Part shown: positions 1 to 8,838 of the stretch, piece after piece | How positions within the stretch are numbered: the first letter of the stretch is position 1 | Layout of the letters: the number at the start of each line of letters is the position of its first letter | The notes under the pieces: model-generated | What the model saw: only the letters and a program-made list of their open reading frames with translations | Databases searched by the model: none | What the model was told of the DNA's origin: nothing | Program-made: the position numbers and the translations under genes | DNA from: Thermoflavifilum aggregans | GTDB taxonomy: Bacteria > Bacteroidota > Bacteroidia > Chitinophagales > Chitinophagaceae | Direction of reading: 5' to 3' | NCBI RefSeq assembly: GCF_002797735.1 | Contig: NZ_PGFG01000001.1 | Coordinates: 2,108,001 to 2,172,000, forward strand | Length of the DNA stretch: 64,000 bases

Positions 1-327
1 TATCCTACAGCCAATCTGCAGCTTGACGATTCGCGCAAATTAATTCCTGCCCAGGGTGTATATGCTGCTACCGTACAAATAGATGAGGAACCCATACATC
101 TGAAAGGCATGCTGAATATTGGCTACAGGCCTACCTTCCAAGGCAAAGAGTTGCGTATTGAAATACATATTTTTAATTTCTCGAAAAACATTTATGGTCA
201 CCCTATGCGCATATACCTGCACGCCTACCTGCGGCCTGATCAATATTTTGAAAATGAAGAAGCTTTGCGCCGGCAAATGGATCAGGACAAAATCATGGCT
301 CTGCAAAAACTGGCATCATTCACGTGA
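1..327 (+). CDS. ribF: Riboflavin kinase/FAD synthetase, C-terminal part
   Basis: This is the 3' end of a bifunctional enzyme that phosphorylates riboflavin to FMN and adenylates FMN to FAD. The reading frame is open from the first base of the window and ends with TGA at 325-327. The visible 108 residues belong to the riboflavin kinase domain: PTANL at the extreme N-terminal edge (the conserved G-x-PTAN motif that binds ATP-Mg), then GVYA, then GMLNIGYRPTF, and a C-terminal helix ending KLASFT. The FAD synthetase (nucleotidyltransferase) half lies upstream and cannot be seen. The gene converges with the Nudix gene, leaving only 15 bases between stops. Identification is from the motif order and is secure; the symbol follows the usual bacterial name. 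Confidence 0.93.
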   Translation, partial: YPTANLQLDDSRKLIPAQGVYAATVQIDEEPIHLKGMLNIGYRPTFQGKELRIEIHIFNFSKNIYGHPMRIYLHAYLRPDQYFENEEALRRQMDQDKIMALQKLASFT

Positions 328-342
328 ATCTTTTCCATGATC

Positions 343-945
343 TTATCGCAATTGTTTCTCGGATAACTGGTGGGTTGCCCATTGTAAATCACCGGTACGC
401 AACAATCCATACAGCAATGTGGTTACATGCAGAGCCTGCCAGATTTCATTTTTCATTATGAGTTCACGAAGCTCAGTTTTACTTACGAGCACCACTTCTA
501 TTTCTTCATTCGGGTCAAGCGATTGCGGATGTGTTTTCTTTCCGCCTGTAGCCAGAAAGGCAAAACACAGATTGGATTGTGTGGAAGGGTTGGGTGAAAT
601 ATGGCATAGAGGTTCAATTTGTTGAAAAGTATATCCGGTTTCTTCCCGCAGTTCGCGTTCAACAGCTGCCAATGGGGAAGCATCTGTATCATCCACGACG
701 CCGCCGGGCAATTCCAGAATGGTTTTTCCCAATGCATGCCGGTATTGACGTATTAGAATGACCTGTTCATCTTCAGTGAAAGCCAATGCATTGACCCAGT
801 TGGGATATTCCAGCACATAATAGGGATCTACTATTTTACCGGATGGCGTTTCACACCTATCTCTTCGTGCTGTAAACCAGTTATCACGATACAGATAGGT
901 GGAAGAGAGCACTTTCCACTGCATATGATCCTGATGTTCCTGCAT
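343..945 (-). CDS. Nudix hydrolase, ADP-ribose pyrophosphatase-like
   Basis: This 200-residue protein is a Nudix hydrolase of the ADP-sugar pyrophosphatase type, which would cleave a nucleoside diphosphate linked to another group and release a monophosphate. The Nudix box spans roughly residues 78-104 (LELPGGVVDD, then REL-R-EETGY). It has one extra residue between the first acidic position and REL compared with the textbook G-x5-E-x7-REUxEExGU spacing. An antiparallel strand region precedes it (VILIRQYRHALG), typical of ADP-ribose pyrophosphatases. The gene is the last of a minus-strand series after galK and the broken metalloprotease; the preceding 46 bases are very AT-rich. The exact substrate cannot be read from sequence. 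Confidence 0.87.
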   Translation of the reverse strand: MQEHQDHMQWKVLSSTYLYRDNWFTARRDRCETPSGKIVDPYYVLEYPNWVNALAFTEDEQVILIRQYRHALGKTILELPGGVVDDTDASPLAAVERELREETGYTFQQIEPLCHISPNPSTQSNLCFAFLATGGKKTHPQSLDPNEEIEVVLVSKTELRELIMKNEIWQALHVTTLLYGLLRTGDLQWATHQLSEKQLR

Positions 946-991
946 TATTTTTACCTGTTTTTAAGCGTAAAGAAATAAAAAAGAAATAAAT

Positions 992-1753
992 TTATTTTCC
1001 TCCGTTGGCTTCCAGATCGTGCACGCAATTGCTGTCAAGTGAAGGCACCTGGCTACCGATCAGGAATCCGAACAAATCACTGGTTTCGGTTTGATAATAC
1101 ATGAGACAATTTGAATTATTGCAATGATGCGGATGTGAAGTATCTTAATGCGGAGTTTGTATGGGGCTGCCGATATTGACCAGTCCCAGCATGTGTCCGA
1201 ATTCATGTTCCAGCACAGTAGCTTCAGCCGTGCTGCGGCTGATCTGACCGATTCCTCCGCTGTTATCGTGAATCGTTTTCGCAAATATGCACATAGAAGT
1301 GTTCAGGTAAGTAATTCCCAATACCTGAGGATCAGTGTATTGTCCGTTTACATACAAAATAAACACGGCTATTTGATTACCGGTTGTAAACTGCGTGCGA
1401 TAGCTTGATTCCAGTTGCATCACATCCTGCAGGCTGTATGTGCTTTTCCCTGCATCAGGAATCTGATGGGTGGTAATATGTATTCCGCCGGATTTATGCA
1501 AATAGGTTTGTAAAAAACTTTGCAGCTGTTGCTGTGCCTGATTATCCGGCTGATAACCGGGCATATAGGCAATTTCAATCTGCAGGGAACTATAAGGTAC
1601 ATCACTCAGCAAATCATGTGCTGAGGCTCCGACAGCCTGATGATTGGCTGAAGGAATATTACCGGAAGAAGATGGATTCTCTTTATGGCAGGAAAGCAGC
1701 ATCATGCCCATGCTGCATAGGATCCACCAAGTGAAACGGATATGGACGTTCAT
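992..1753 (-). pseudogene. Zinc metalloprotease lipoprotein interrupted by an in-frame TAA
   Basis: The frame starts with a lipoprotein signal peptide (MNVHIRFTWW, then MMLLSC with the lipobox cysteine) and carries the zinc-protease motif HEFGHMLGL near residue 190. A TAA at 1147-1145 stops it after 202 residues (ending QTPH). The same frame then stays open for 50 more codons to a second TAA at 994-992. That tail is rich in His and Cys (HPHHCNNSNCLMYY), exactly what is expected after LVNxGSPxQ in this secreted metalloprotease family, so I read the first TAA as a nonsense change, probably from CAA. The start at 1753 is preferred because upstream ATGs lie inside galK, which ends 22 bases before. 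It may be inactive, a product of readthrough, or a base-calling error. Confidence 0.75.
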
Positions 1754-1775
1754 GTTTGTTGAATTGAATAACCTG

Positions 1776-2924
1776 TTAATCCACCGCATGTACACCATCC
1801 ACGATTTGTCCTACATATATTTCCGGCACGCGATGAAATTTCTTTTGGTATGCTGAAACGATATATTGTTTGAAATCATCCACTGCATCCCTATGTACAA
1901 TATTGATGGTGCATCCGCCAAATCCGCCACCCATCATCCTTGCACCTATAACATCTTCCCGGTTCAACGTCAGTTCAACCAGATAATCGAGTTCTTCACA
2001 ACTTACCTCATATTGCTTCTGCAAACCAATGTGTGAAGCATACATCAGATCACCGAATTTTTCCAGATTACCTTGCTGCAAGCATGATCCTGCAAGCAAT
2101 ACCCGTTCATTTTCTTCCACCACATACATGCAACGCATATACACCTTCGGAGGGATTTCCTGAATATGTTCATGCAGCATGGCAGAACTCGCATCCCTGA
2201 GACTTTTCACTTCTGGATGATATTTCTTCAGGATAGATACACCTTCTTCGCACTGCCTGCGGCGCTCATTGTAAGCTGACGAAGCCAAGGAATGATGTAC
2301 CATGCTGTTGCAAAGTACAATGCAGTAATCAGGAAAATCAAAAGGAAGATATACGTGCTGCAAACTTCTGCAATCAAGCCTGATCAATTGATTGCGCCGT
2401 CCGAAAATATTGGTATACTGATCCATGATACCACATCGTACTCCCACATAATGATGTTCAGCCTGCTGACCAATTAAAGCCATTTCAAGAGGAGTGAGCT
2501 CAAGGCCGAACAGCTGATGAAGTCCGAAACTAAAAGCTCCTTCCAGTGCGGCTGAAGAAGAAAGTCCGGAGCCCATGGGAATATCGCCGTCAATCATGGC
2601 ATAAAAACCCTGCACGGCGTGCCCTCTTTGCTGCATAAAATACACAACTCCCCGCACATAATTCTGCCAGCCCTCACCCTGACTGATATGCGATACATAG
2701 AACCGATCAGTTTGCTGCAGGTTTAAGGCATGCACTTCACAAAGATCGCTGCCGGAAGGTGCCATGGCCACTATCACAGCCTTGTCAATAGCTCCAGGCA
2801 TCACATATCCCTCATTGTAATCGGTATGTTCACCAATCAGGTTTACACGTCCGGGGGAAACAATCAATAGGGGATCCGTTTGAAAATGGCGAAGAAACGC
2901 TCTCCGCAAATCATCTAACTGCAT
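1776..2924 (-). CDS. galK: Galactokinase
   Basis: This 382-residue GHMP kinase phosphorylates galactose at C1 with ATP, the entry step of the Leloir pathway. The galactokinase signature GRVNLIGEHTDY is at residues 25-36, the ATP loop GSGLSSSAALE at 118-128, the likely catalytic Asp is D168 (GIMDQY), and the third GHMP motif GGGFGG is at 332-337. Length is normal for the family. An AAGGAG sequence lies just upstream of the ATG (complement of 2931-2936), and a TAnnTTTG promoter element lies at 2978-2971. The divergent neighbour is a sugar transporter, with glucokinase behind it, so this side of the window looks like a hexose uptake and activation unit. No galT or galE is visible here. Confidence 0.97.
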   Translation of the reverse strand: MQLDDLRRAFLRHFQTDPLLIVSPGRVNLIGEHTDYNEGYVMPGAIDKAVIVAMAPSGSDLCEVHALNLQQTDRFYVSHISQGEGWQNYVRGVVYFMQQRGHAVQGFYAMIDGDIPMGSGLSSSAALEGAFSFGLHQLFGLELTPLEMALIGQQAEHHYVGVRCGIMDQYTNIFGRRNQLIRLDCRSLQHVYLPFDFPDYCIVLCNSMVHHSLASSAYNERRRQCEEGVSILKKYHPEVKSLRDASSAMLHEHIQEIPPKVYMRCMYVVEENERVLLAGSCLQQGNLEKFGDLMYASHIGLQKQYEVSCEELDYLVELTLNREDVIGARMMGGGFGGCTINIVHRDAVDDFKQYIVSAYQKKFHRVPEIYVGQIVDGVHAVD

Positions 2925-2970
2925 AAAACTCTCCTTAAAGATTGGGTGTATAGGAAATAAGGTACGAAAA

Positions 2971-2978
2971 CAAAGCTA
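2971..2978 (-). promoter_or_regulatory. -7 element of the galK promoter
   Basis: The minus strand reads TAGCTTTG, a perfect match to the Bacteroidota -7 consensus TAnnTTTG. A transcript from it would begin about 40 bases before the galK ATG. I could not find a TTTG -33 box at the expected spacing. Confidence 0.5.
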
Positions 2979-3030
2979 AAAAAGTTTTTGGTTATGCGAT
3001 GGGTGGTTTACCCGGATCATTTGGCTAATT

Positions 3031-3064
3031 TTTGTTTTGATTATTGTAAAATATTTTACTTTAG
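3031..3064 (+). promoter_or_regulatory. Likely promoter of the sugar transporter operon
   Basis: TTTG at 3031-3034 (and TTTTG to 3039) lies 22 (or 17) bases before TACTTTAG at 3057-3064, which differs from TAnnTTTG at one position. The transcript would start about 30 bases before the ATG at 3102. This also argues against the in-frame upstream ATG at 2994, which lies before the promoter. Confidence 0.45.
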
Positions 3065-3101
3065 TCGCTCATTTACCCATAAGACTAAAATTTATTTCAG
3101 T

Positions 3102-5012
3102 ATGGCTGAACCCACTTCTGCTTCTTCAAGAGGATTGCATCCTGCTTTTTTTGTGTTGATTACCGTGTTTTTCTTCTGGGGTTTTTTAGCAGCATCCAAC
3201 GGGGTATTCATTCCCTTTTGCAAATCACATTTTAATCTCACCCAGCTGCAATCCCAGCTGATTGATTTTGCGTTTTACAGCGCCTATTTCATCGGCTCAT
3301 TGATTCTTTACCTGCTATCGGCTGGTAGCCGGATGGATATTTTAAACAAAATAGGCTACCGGAAAGGCATCATCTATGGGCTGCTGATCTCAGTGGTGGG
3401 CGCATTGGTCATGATTCCCTGTGTGGATAAAGAACAAGTGGTGCCGGTACAAGCCACCCAGCAACGGATAGCTGAATTGAGCACAGGGCAGGACATTCAG
3501 ACTTCTGATCATTTGTTTCGTTTTCATCGGGCTGAAGATGGCTATCATCTGTTTGTACAACCTGCTGCACGTGCCGATTCCATCATTCATCGTGCAGAAT
3601 GGAATACCCTGTTGACCACGAATTTCACCTACAATACCAAAGAAGATGCTTATGAAGCCCGCTTTGATGCCAACCAACTGCCGGCTTTATTGCAGTTTCT
3701 GGAACAACAATATCATGAAACCGTGACTTTTGGCTATTTCGGATTGATCCTGATGGCTTTGTTTATCGTAGCACTTGGCTTTGCGCTGCAGCAAACTGCA
3801 GCTCAACCGTTTGCTGTTGCACTTGGCGACCCGGCTACCGGCGCACACAGGTTGAATCTTGCGGGTGGGCTGAATTCTTTTGGCACCACCATCGGTCCGC
3901 TCATCATCAGCCGCCTGCTGTTTGGGCCGGGCAAAGGCTCTGCAGCTGCTGCCGATATCCACGCCGTAAATGAAATGTACATATTGATTGCAGGCTTATT
4001 CCTGGCTGTGGCTTTGCTGTTCATCTTTGCCAAAATGCCTGAAGTAACCAGCCATGAAGAATTTGAGCCAACACGCAAAGCCACGGGAGCCATGAATGTG
4101 ATTACAGCTTTCTTTTTGCTGATTGTGCTGGGCATTGTGCTGAACTTCAGGTTACCTGTTTTTATCGTCGGTATTGTGGGCATCCTGTATGTACTATTTC
4201 ATGCTAACCACGCTGCACAGCAAAACAGTGAGGGATGGGGAGCGATGCGCTTTCCTCAGCTGGTGCTGGGTATGATCGGCATATTCGTATATGTGGGAGT
4301 GGAAGTTACCATCCAGAGCAACCTGGGTGCTCTGCTGGAAAAACCAGGTTTTCTGACGCCTGACGGATTGGATGCATCAAAAATAGACCCCTATATTTCC
4401 CTGTACTGGGGAAGCCTTATGATTGGCCGCTGGACAGGGGCTATCACAGCCTTTAATCTTTCACGCAATACCCGCAAAATATTGATGGTCATCGTGCCTT
4501 TCATCGCCTACGGCGTGATTCTGTTGGTGAATCATATCAAGCAAAACAATGTAGGCGAATTATTGCCCTACATTCCCTGCATTGTGGTTCAGATTATCGG
4601 ATTTTTCTGGGGCCAGGAAAAGCCGGCCAAAACATTGATGATCTTTGGTGTGCTGGGCATGTTGGCCATGCTGATCGGTCTTCTCACCCATGGTTATGTA
4701 GGAACCTTTGCCTTTATCAGCGGAGGCCTGTTTTGCTCGGTGATGTGGCCCAGCATCTTTGCCTTGGCCATTACCGGACTGGGCAAATATACCAGCCAGG
4801 GATCAGCCTTCCTTATCATGATGATTCTGGGAGGAGCTCTGATTCCCCCCGTGCAAGGTGGATTAGCCGACATTCCGGCCATAGGTATTCATTATTCCTA
4901 CGTGATCCCCATTTTATGCTTTGCCTATATCACATTCTTCGGATATCGGGTTAGAAGCATTTTACAATCACAAGGACTGGATTATGAAGCAGCCATTAGC
5001 AGTGGGCATTGA
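3102..5012 (+). CDS. FHS-type sugar:H+ symporter with insert and extra helices
   Basis: This is a major facilitator protein of the fucose/glucose/galactose permease group (FucP/GluP), expected to import a hexose by proton symport across the inner membrane. Typical FHS features are FFFWGF in helix 1, AYFIGS in helix 2, [15 protein letters not shown] in helix 4 and NSFGTTIGP in helix 5. At 636 residues it is much longer than the roughly 400-440 usual for the group. A soluble stretch of about 100 residues (109-208) sits between helices 3 and 4, which should face the periplasm. Extra hydrophobic pairs lie between helices 6 and 7 and near helices 10-11. The start at 3102 is chosen because it follows the promoter. 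The last 29 bases overlap the glucokinase gene. The substrate, glucose or galactose, is inferred from neighbours. Confidence 0.88.
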   Translation: MAEPTSASSRGLHPAFFVLITVFFFWGFLAASNGVFIPFCKSHFNLTQLQSQLIDFAFYSAYFIGSLILYLLSAGSRMDILNKIGYRKGIIYGLLISVVGALVMIPCVDKEQVVPVQATQQRIAELSTGQDIQTSDHLFRFHRAEDGYHLFVQPAARADSIIHRAEWNTLLTTNFTYNTKEDAYEARFDANQLPALLQFLEQQYHETVTFGYFGLILMALFIVALGFALQQTAAQPFAVALGDPATGAHRLNLAGGLNSFGTTIGPLIISRLLFGPGKGSAAAADIHAVNEMYILIAGLFLAVALLFIFAKMPEVTSHEEFEPTRKATGAMNVITAFFLLIVLGIVLNFRLPVFIVGIVGILYVLFHANHAAQQNSEGWGAMRFPQLVLGMIGIFVYVGVEVTIQSNLGALLEKPGFLTPDGLDASKIDPYISLYWGSLMIGRWTGAITAFNLSRNTRKILMVIVPFIAYGVILLVNHIKQNNVGELLPYIPCIVVQIIGFFWGQEKPAKTLMIFGVLGMLAMLIGLLTHGYVGTFAFISGGLFCSVMWPSIFALAITGLGKYTSQGSAFLIMMILGGALIPPVQGGLADIPAIGIHYSYVIPILCFAYITFFGYRVRSILQSQGLDYEAAISSGH

Positions 5013-5946
5013 CATCGGAGGAACTAACACTACATTCGGAATTGTAGATCGACGGGGAAATCTGCTTTGCGGCGGACATATCTCCACCCGCGATCATCAG
5101 GAGGTGAGCTTTTTCATTCAGGCCCTGCACGATAAACTCGCTCCCCTGATTCAGAAAGTAAGCCTAGAAGGAGGTGAAGTGAAAGGTATTGGTGTGGGTG
5201 TGCCCAACGGAAATTATTTTAAAGGTACCATTGAATTTGCACCCAATTTGCCGTGGCGTGGCGTGGTGCCGCTGGCCAGCCTTATTCAGGAAGCTTTTAC
5301 CTTACCCACCGTATTGACCAACGATGCCAATGCTGCTGCCATCGGAGAAATGACCTACGGCGCTGCCCGGGGAATGAAAGATTTTATCATGATCACGCTG
5401 GGCACCGGGCTGGGAAGCGGTATCGTGGTGAATGGACAACTGGTGTATGGACACGATGGGTTTGCCGGAGAGCTGGGACATGTTATTGTATTTCCCGAAG
5501 GCCGCCTCTGCGGCTGCGGAAGAAAAGGTTGTCTGGAAACCTATGTATCGGCTACAGGAATCGTGCGCACCATGCACGAACTGTTGCAAAGTCGGCACGT
5601 TCACAGCCTGCTGCGTGATGTAAGACCAGAAGAAATCACTTCAAAAACCATCCGGGATGCAGCTTTGCAAGGCGATGCCCTGGCCATAGAAGCATTTGAA
5701 TTTACCGGAAAAATCCTGGGACAGCAACTGGCCAATTTTGTCGCTTTTTCCAGTCCGGAAGCCATCATCCTGTTCGGCGGACTCACCAAGGCCGGTGATC
5801 TCATCTTCCGCCCCACCATCCACGCTATGGAAGAAAACCTGCTGCAGATCTATAAAAACAAAATCAAGGTACTGCCTTCTGAACTGAAAGAAAGTGATGC
5901 AGCTATCCTCGGCGCAAGCGCGCTGGTCTGGGAAATCAAGACCTGA
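4984..5946 (+). CDS. ROK family glucokinase
   Basis: This 320-residue cytoplasmic ROK kinase would phosphorylate glucose, or a related hexose, with ATP. The phosphate-binding DIGGTN is at residues 10-15, the catalytic Asp is D114 in NDAN, and the ROK signature with GELGH (162-166) is followed by the zinc-binding CGCGRKGC (C176, C178, C183). The start at 4984 is selected because the upstream in-frame ATG would add 21 residues that do not fit the family and lie deep in the transporter gene. The gene starts 29 bases before the transporter stop, so the two are probably translated together. ROK proteins can also be N-acetylmannosamine or fructokinases, or repressors; there is no helix-turn-helix domain here, so it is a kinase. 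Confidence 0.9.
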   Translation: MKQPLAVGIDIGGTNTTFGIVDRRGNLLCGGHISTRDHQEVSFFIQALHDKLAPLIQKVSLEGGEVKGIGVGVPNGNYFKGTIEFAPNLPWRGVVPLASLIQEAFTLPTVLTNDANAAAIGEMTYGAARGMKDFIMITLGTGLGSGIVVNGQLVYGHDGFAGELGHVIVFPEGRLCGCGRKGCLETYVSATGIVRTMHELLQSRHVHSLLRDVRPEEITSKTIRDAALQGDALAIEAFEFTGKILGQQLANFVAFSSPEAIILFGGLTKAGDLIFRPTIHAMEENLLQIYKNKIKVLPSELKESDAAILGASALVWEIKT

Positions 5947-6011
5947 ATTACCACTCTCGTCTATTTTCATTAGCTTGCATCATCATTGTTCATTCCAAAA
6001 AATATTTTGTC

Positions 6012-6518
6012 ATGAACTTGGCAGATGCTTTTCTGGACAGCATACGGGCGCGGTTTCAAATGTACCGCGAACTGGCTGAAAAAACATTTGAACAGCTTAA
6101 TGATGAGGATTTTTATTATCGTCCCGATCCTTCCTCCAACAGCATAGCTATCCTCATCCAACATATGGCCGGAAATCTGCGCTCCCGTTTTACAGATTTT
6201 CTGAACAGCGATGGTGAAAAGCCCTGGCGCAATCGGGATCAGGAATTTGAAGATCAACAGCTGGATAGGAATGAGCTGATGCAACAGTGGCAGCAGGGAT
6301 GGAAATGCCTGTTTGATGCACTGGATAGTTTGAAGGAACAGGATCTGGTCAGACATGTAACCATACGCGATGAACCGCTTACCGTCATTGATGCCCTGCA
6401 TCGCCAGCTGGCCCATCAAGCGTATCATGTCGGACAAATTGTATATCTCGGAAAAGTGTTGAAGAAAAATCGCTGGAAAACACTTTCCATTCCCAGAAAA
6501 AATTCACCTTCTGCATGA
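6012..6518 (+). CDS. DinB-like protein of the DUF1572 type
   Basis: This 168-residue protein looks like a four-helix DinB/YfiT-superfamily member of the DUF1572 type. The pattern is a first helix with a preceding FYYRP segment, an IQHMAGN motif near residue 50, and a late HQAYHVGQIVYLGK motif; the histidines are the expected metal ligands. Some DinB-superfamily proteins are thiol transferases with bacillithiol or other cofactors, but for this subfamily no substrate is established that I can assign. It is 65 bases after the glucokinase gene and overlaps the next gene by 4 bases (ATGA), so it is co-translated with a small lipoprotein. Family-level identification is fair; function is unknown. 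Confidence 0.75.
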   Translation: MNLADAFLDSIRARFQMYRELAEKTFEQLNDEDFYYRPDPSSNSIAILIQHMAGNLRSRFTDFLNSDGEKPWRNRDQEFEDQQLDRNELMQQWQQGWKCLFDALDSLKEQDLVRHVTIRDEPLTVIDALHRQLAHQAYHVGQIVYLGKVLKKNRWKTLSIPRKNSPSA

Positions 6519-6949
6519 AAATCATGTTTCAGCAACAAGTTCTTCTACTCTTTGGATTTGCGCTGATCACAGGTTTACTGGGTTGTGGGAAAGCGCATAC
6601 ACGCAAACTGCTTTTGCATAAAACATGGCATGTGGTAGATGTAACTCCTCCCGAAAACGGAAATTTTGATATCGAAGTCTCCCGCGCTGCAGAAGAAATG
6701 AAAAATGGTTTTTACAGTAATGCCAGCTTTACTTTTCTGGATAATGGTTTGTTTTTTACTGATTTCAACGGTAAAACAGATACAGGCAGATATGCAATTA
6801 ATCCTGGAGGAAAAATTATTTCTCTTTATCCCTTACACGGAAATAAAATATATGAACAAATCCGCATCCGCGAACTGAACGATTCCACTTTGAGCTTTAC
6901 TACAGTGATGGCTAATTTTGACATGGTGTTGCATTTAAAAGCTTACTAA
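6515..6949 (+). CDS. Small lipoprotein, lipocalin-like, unknown function
   Basis: The 144-residue product has a signal peptide ending in a lipobox (ITGLLGC, Cys at about residue 24), so it should be a lipid-anchored envelope protein. The mature part begins with LLHKTWHVVDV and continues with alternating strands (SFTFLDNGLFFTDFNGKTDTGRYAINPGGKIISLY), a pattern common in Bacteroidota lipocalin-like lipoproteins of unknown function that follow the plan 'W-x-V ... F-x-x-G ... G-x-Y'. Its ATG overlaps the stop of the DinB-like gene. No catalytic residues can be named. I would call it a hypothetical lipoprotein. Confidence 0.75.
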   Translation: MKIMFQQQVLLLFGFALITGLLGCGKAHTRKLLLHKTWHVVDVTPPENGNFDIEVSRAAEEMKNGFYSNASFTFLDNGLFFTDFNGKTDTGRYAINPGGKIISLYPLHGNKIYEQIRIRELNDSTLSFTTVMANFDMVLHLKAY

Positions 6950-6961
6950 ACGCAATATGCT

Positions 6962-7636
6962 ATGCATGCCTGGGGCGTAATCTTCGATATGGATGGTACG
7001 CTGATGGATAATAATCCCTATCATCTGAAAGCATGGCAGGCTTTCTGTGAAAAAAGAGGCCGACGGCTTACAGAAGAAGAATATCTGCAACAGGTCAGCG
7101 GAAAAAATAATGAAGCCACCCTGCAATATTTATTTCCTGATGAAGAATGGAATCAGGAAAAACTTGCTGCTGCGAAAGCCGAAAAAGAAAGCCTGTACCG
7201 CACTTTATATGCTCCTTATATCAAACCGCTAAATGGCCTGGAGACTTTGATGCGCGACCTGAAATTGCACGATATTCCAATTGCAGTGGCTACTTCTGCC
7301 ATGCCGGAAAATATTCAGTTTGCTTTGGAACATTTGCCTATTACTTCTTATATCGATGTGATTGTGGACAGTTCACAAGTTAAACATGGCAAACCTGCGC
7401 CTGATCTGTACTGGCTGGCAGCAGAGAAAATAAAAGTACAACCCCAAAAATGTATGGTATTTGAAGATTCCCTTCATGGTGTGCAGGGTGCACGGGCAGC
7501 TGGTATGTATGTAGTTGCTATTACCACATCCCATGGAGCAGAAGCGTTTCCGCATGCGCATCAGGTTATTCATGATTATGCGGGACTTTCGCATGAAAAA
7601 TTATACAACTGGATCAAACATCATCTCACATCCTGA
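6962..7636 (+). CDS. HAD phosphatase, beta-phosphoglucomutase-like
   Basis: This 224-residue HAD-superfamily enzyme has the nucleophile and acid/base pair DMDGT (D9, D11), a helical cap domain, motif II in VATSAM, the conserved Lys in KHGKPAPDLY and the metal-binding motif III FEDSLHGVQGA. The cap type (insertion after motif I) and the GKPAPD sequence match the beta-phosphoglucomutase and sugar-phosphatase subgroup. Nearby hexose kinases make a sugar-phosphate substrate plausible, but that is inference. The gene begins 12 bases after the lipoprotein gene and probably ends this transcription unit. Mutase versus phosphatase cannot be decided from sequence. Confidence 0.87.
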   Translation: MHAWGVIFDMDGTLMDNNPYHLKAWQAFCEKRGRRLTEEEYLQQVSGKNNEATLQYLFPDEEWNQEKLAAAKAEKESLYRTLYAPYIKPLNGLETLMRDLKLHDIPIAVATSAMPENIQFALEHLPITSYIDVIVDSSQVKHGKPAPDLYWLAAEKIKVQPQKCMVFEDSLHGVQGARAAGMYVVAITTSHGAEAFPHAHQVIHDYAGLSHEKLYNWIKHHLTS

Positions 7637-7784
7637 TTGCATGAAAACCGACAGGTTGTTCATGAGGATTATTCAACAAGAAAAATTTTTTACTGGCTAT
7701 TGTTTTTATTAAATCGTAGATCCATTAAATCTCTCACTGCACCCTATTTCACTGCAGATTCAATGTTTTGTTTGTAATCAAACT

Positions 7785-8813
7785 TTATTTGCTTTCATCC
7801 TGAAAAAAAGCAATGAAAATTTTACCAGAACGGGTAATATATCCGCGATACATGCCAGAGGTATTGAATGGCATAGCAAATTCACCGTTCCTATTGAGTG
7901 CAATGAGTCCACCATCACCACCCATCGGTTGGATGATATGAAATATCACGGTTTCTGCGGCTTGTTGTAAAGACATGTGTTTATAAGCTATCAGATCGCT
8001 CAGGGTTTTGGCCGCAAGGGATCGCATGAAATATTCGCCTGTTCCGGTACACGATACGGCGCAGGTAGTATCATTGGCGTATGTGCCGGCACCAATAATG
8101 GGTGAATCGCCCACACGGCCAGGCAATTTGCCCATAATGCCTCCGGTGGATGTTCCCGCAGCCAGATGTCCTTGTTCATCCAGCGCCACAGCTCCTACCG
8201 TTCCCCATTCATGAAGATCATAATATGCATCTTTTGATGAAACGGGCACAAAGGCTTGCTTAGATGTGTGTTGCCGGTATCTTTCCCATTGGCGTTTCCG
8301 TTCGGGTGTATCAAAATAATCTGCCGGTGCCCATTGCACTCCATGTGCGAAGGCAAAATCCTCTGCACCCTTACCCACCAGCAACACATGCGGAGATTGG
8401 CGCATCACGGCAATGGCTGCATCAATAGGATTTTTGATATGGCTCACAGCAGCTACTGCACCTGCTTTGAGTGTAGATCCATCCATGATGGCGGCATCCA
8501 TTTCATGCGTACCGGCCGATGTATATACCGCTCCCTTGCCCGCATTGAACAACGGAGAATTTTCCATGACATGAATGGCAGCCTGCACAGCATCTATAGC
8601 TGTATGATGTGCCTGCAACTGAGCATAGCCAGCCCGCAAGGCCTGCGTAAGCGTAGCCTGCAAACTGTCACGTATAGCCGGTGAAAGCTGTTCAGGCTTG
8701 ATAGTACCTGCCCCTCCATGAATAACCAGCACAACGGGATCTGCAACCTGTTGCTGGGCAGCAAGCATCTGAGAACAAAAACAACATGCAAGCAATAAAG
8801 ATCTGATCTTCAT
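7785..8813 (-). CDS. Secreted isoaspartyl peptidase/L-asparaginase (Ntn hydrolase)
   Basis: This 342-residue member of the plant-type asparaginase family (threonine peptidase T2) would hydrolyse asparagine and isoaspartyl dipeptides. It is made as a proenzyme that cuts itself before the catalytic Thr. The N-terminal segment has the conserved HGGAGT and NAGKGAVYT; the cleavage site is WG|TVGAVA, placing the nucleophile at T205, and GTSTGGIMGKLPGRVGDSP follows as expected. A signal peptide (LLLACCFCSQMLAAQQ) sends it to the periplasm or outside. It is divergent from a secreted amidase, which suggests joint use for amide-containing peptides; a 12-base palindrome lies between them. Confidence 0.94.
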   Translation of the reverse strand: MKIRSLLLACCFCSQMLAAQQQVADPVVLVIHGGAGTIKPEQLSPAIRDSLQATLTQALRAGYAQLQAHHTAIDAVQAAIHVMENSPLFNAGKGAVYTSAGTHEMDAAIMDGSTLKAGAVAAVSHIKNPIDAAIAVMRQSPHVLLVGKGAEDFAFAHGVQWAPADYFDTPERKRQWERYRQHTSKQAFVPVSSKDAYYDLHEWGTVGAVALDEQGHLAAGTSTGGIMGKLPGRVGDSPIIGAGTYANDTTCAVSCTGTGEYFMRSLAAKTLSDLIAYKHMSLQQAAETVIFHIIQPMGGDGGLIALNRNGEFAMPFNTSGMYRGYITRSGKIFIAFFQDESK

Positions 8814-8826
8814 AAATAAAAAATTT

Positions 8827-8838
8827 ATCTGTACAGAT
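8827..8838. promoter_or_regulatory. Perfect 12-bp palindrome between divergent asparaginase and amidase genes
   Basis: ATCTGTACAGAT is a perfect inverted repeat centred between 8832 and 8833, in the short gap between two divergent secreted hydrolase genes. The dyad with no loop is typical of an operator for a dimeric repressor rather than of a terminator. No binding protein is identified, and a 12-base dyad could arise by chance. Confidence 0.3.

Noticed and set aside
2988-3101. Longer start of the sugar transporter
   Set aside because: The extra residues are encoded across the predicted promoter and do not resemble the family N-terminus.
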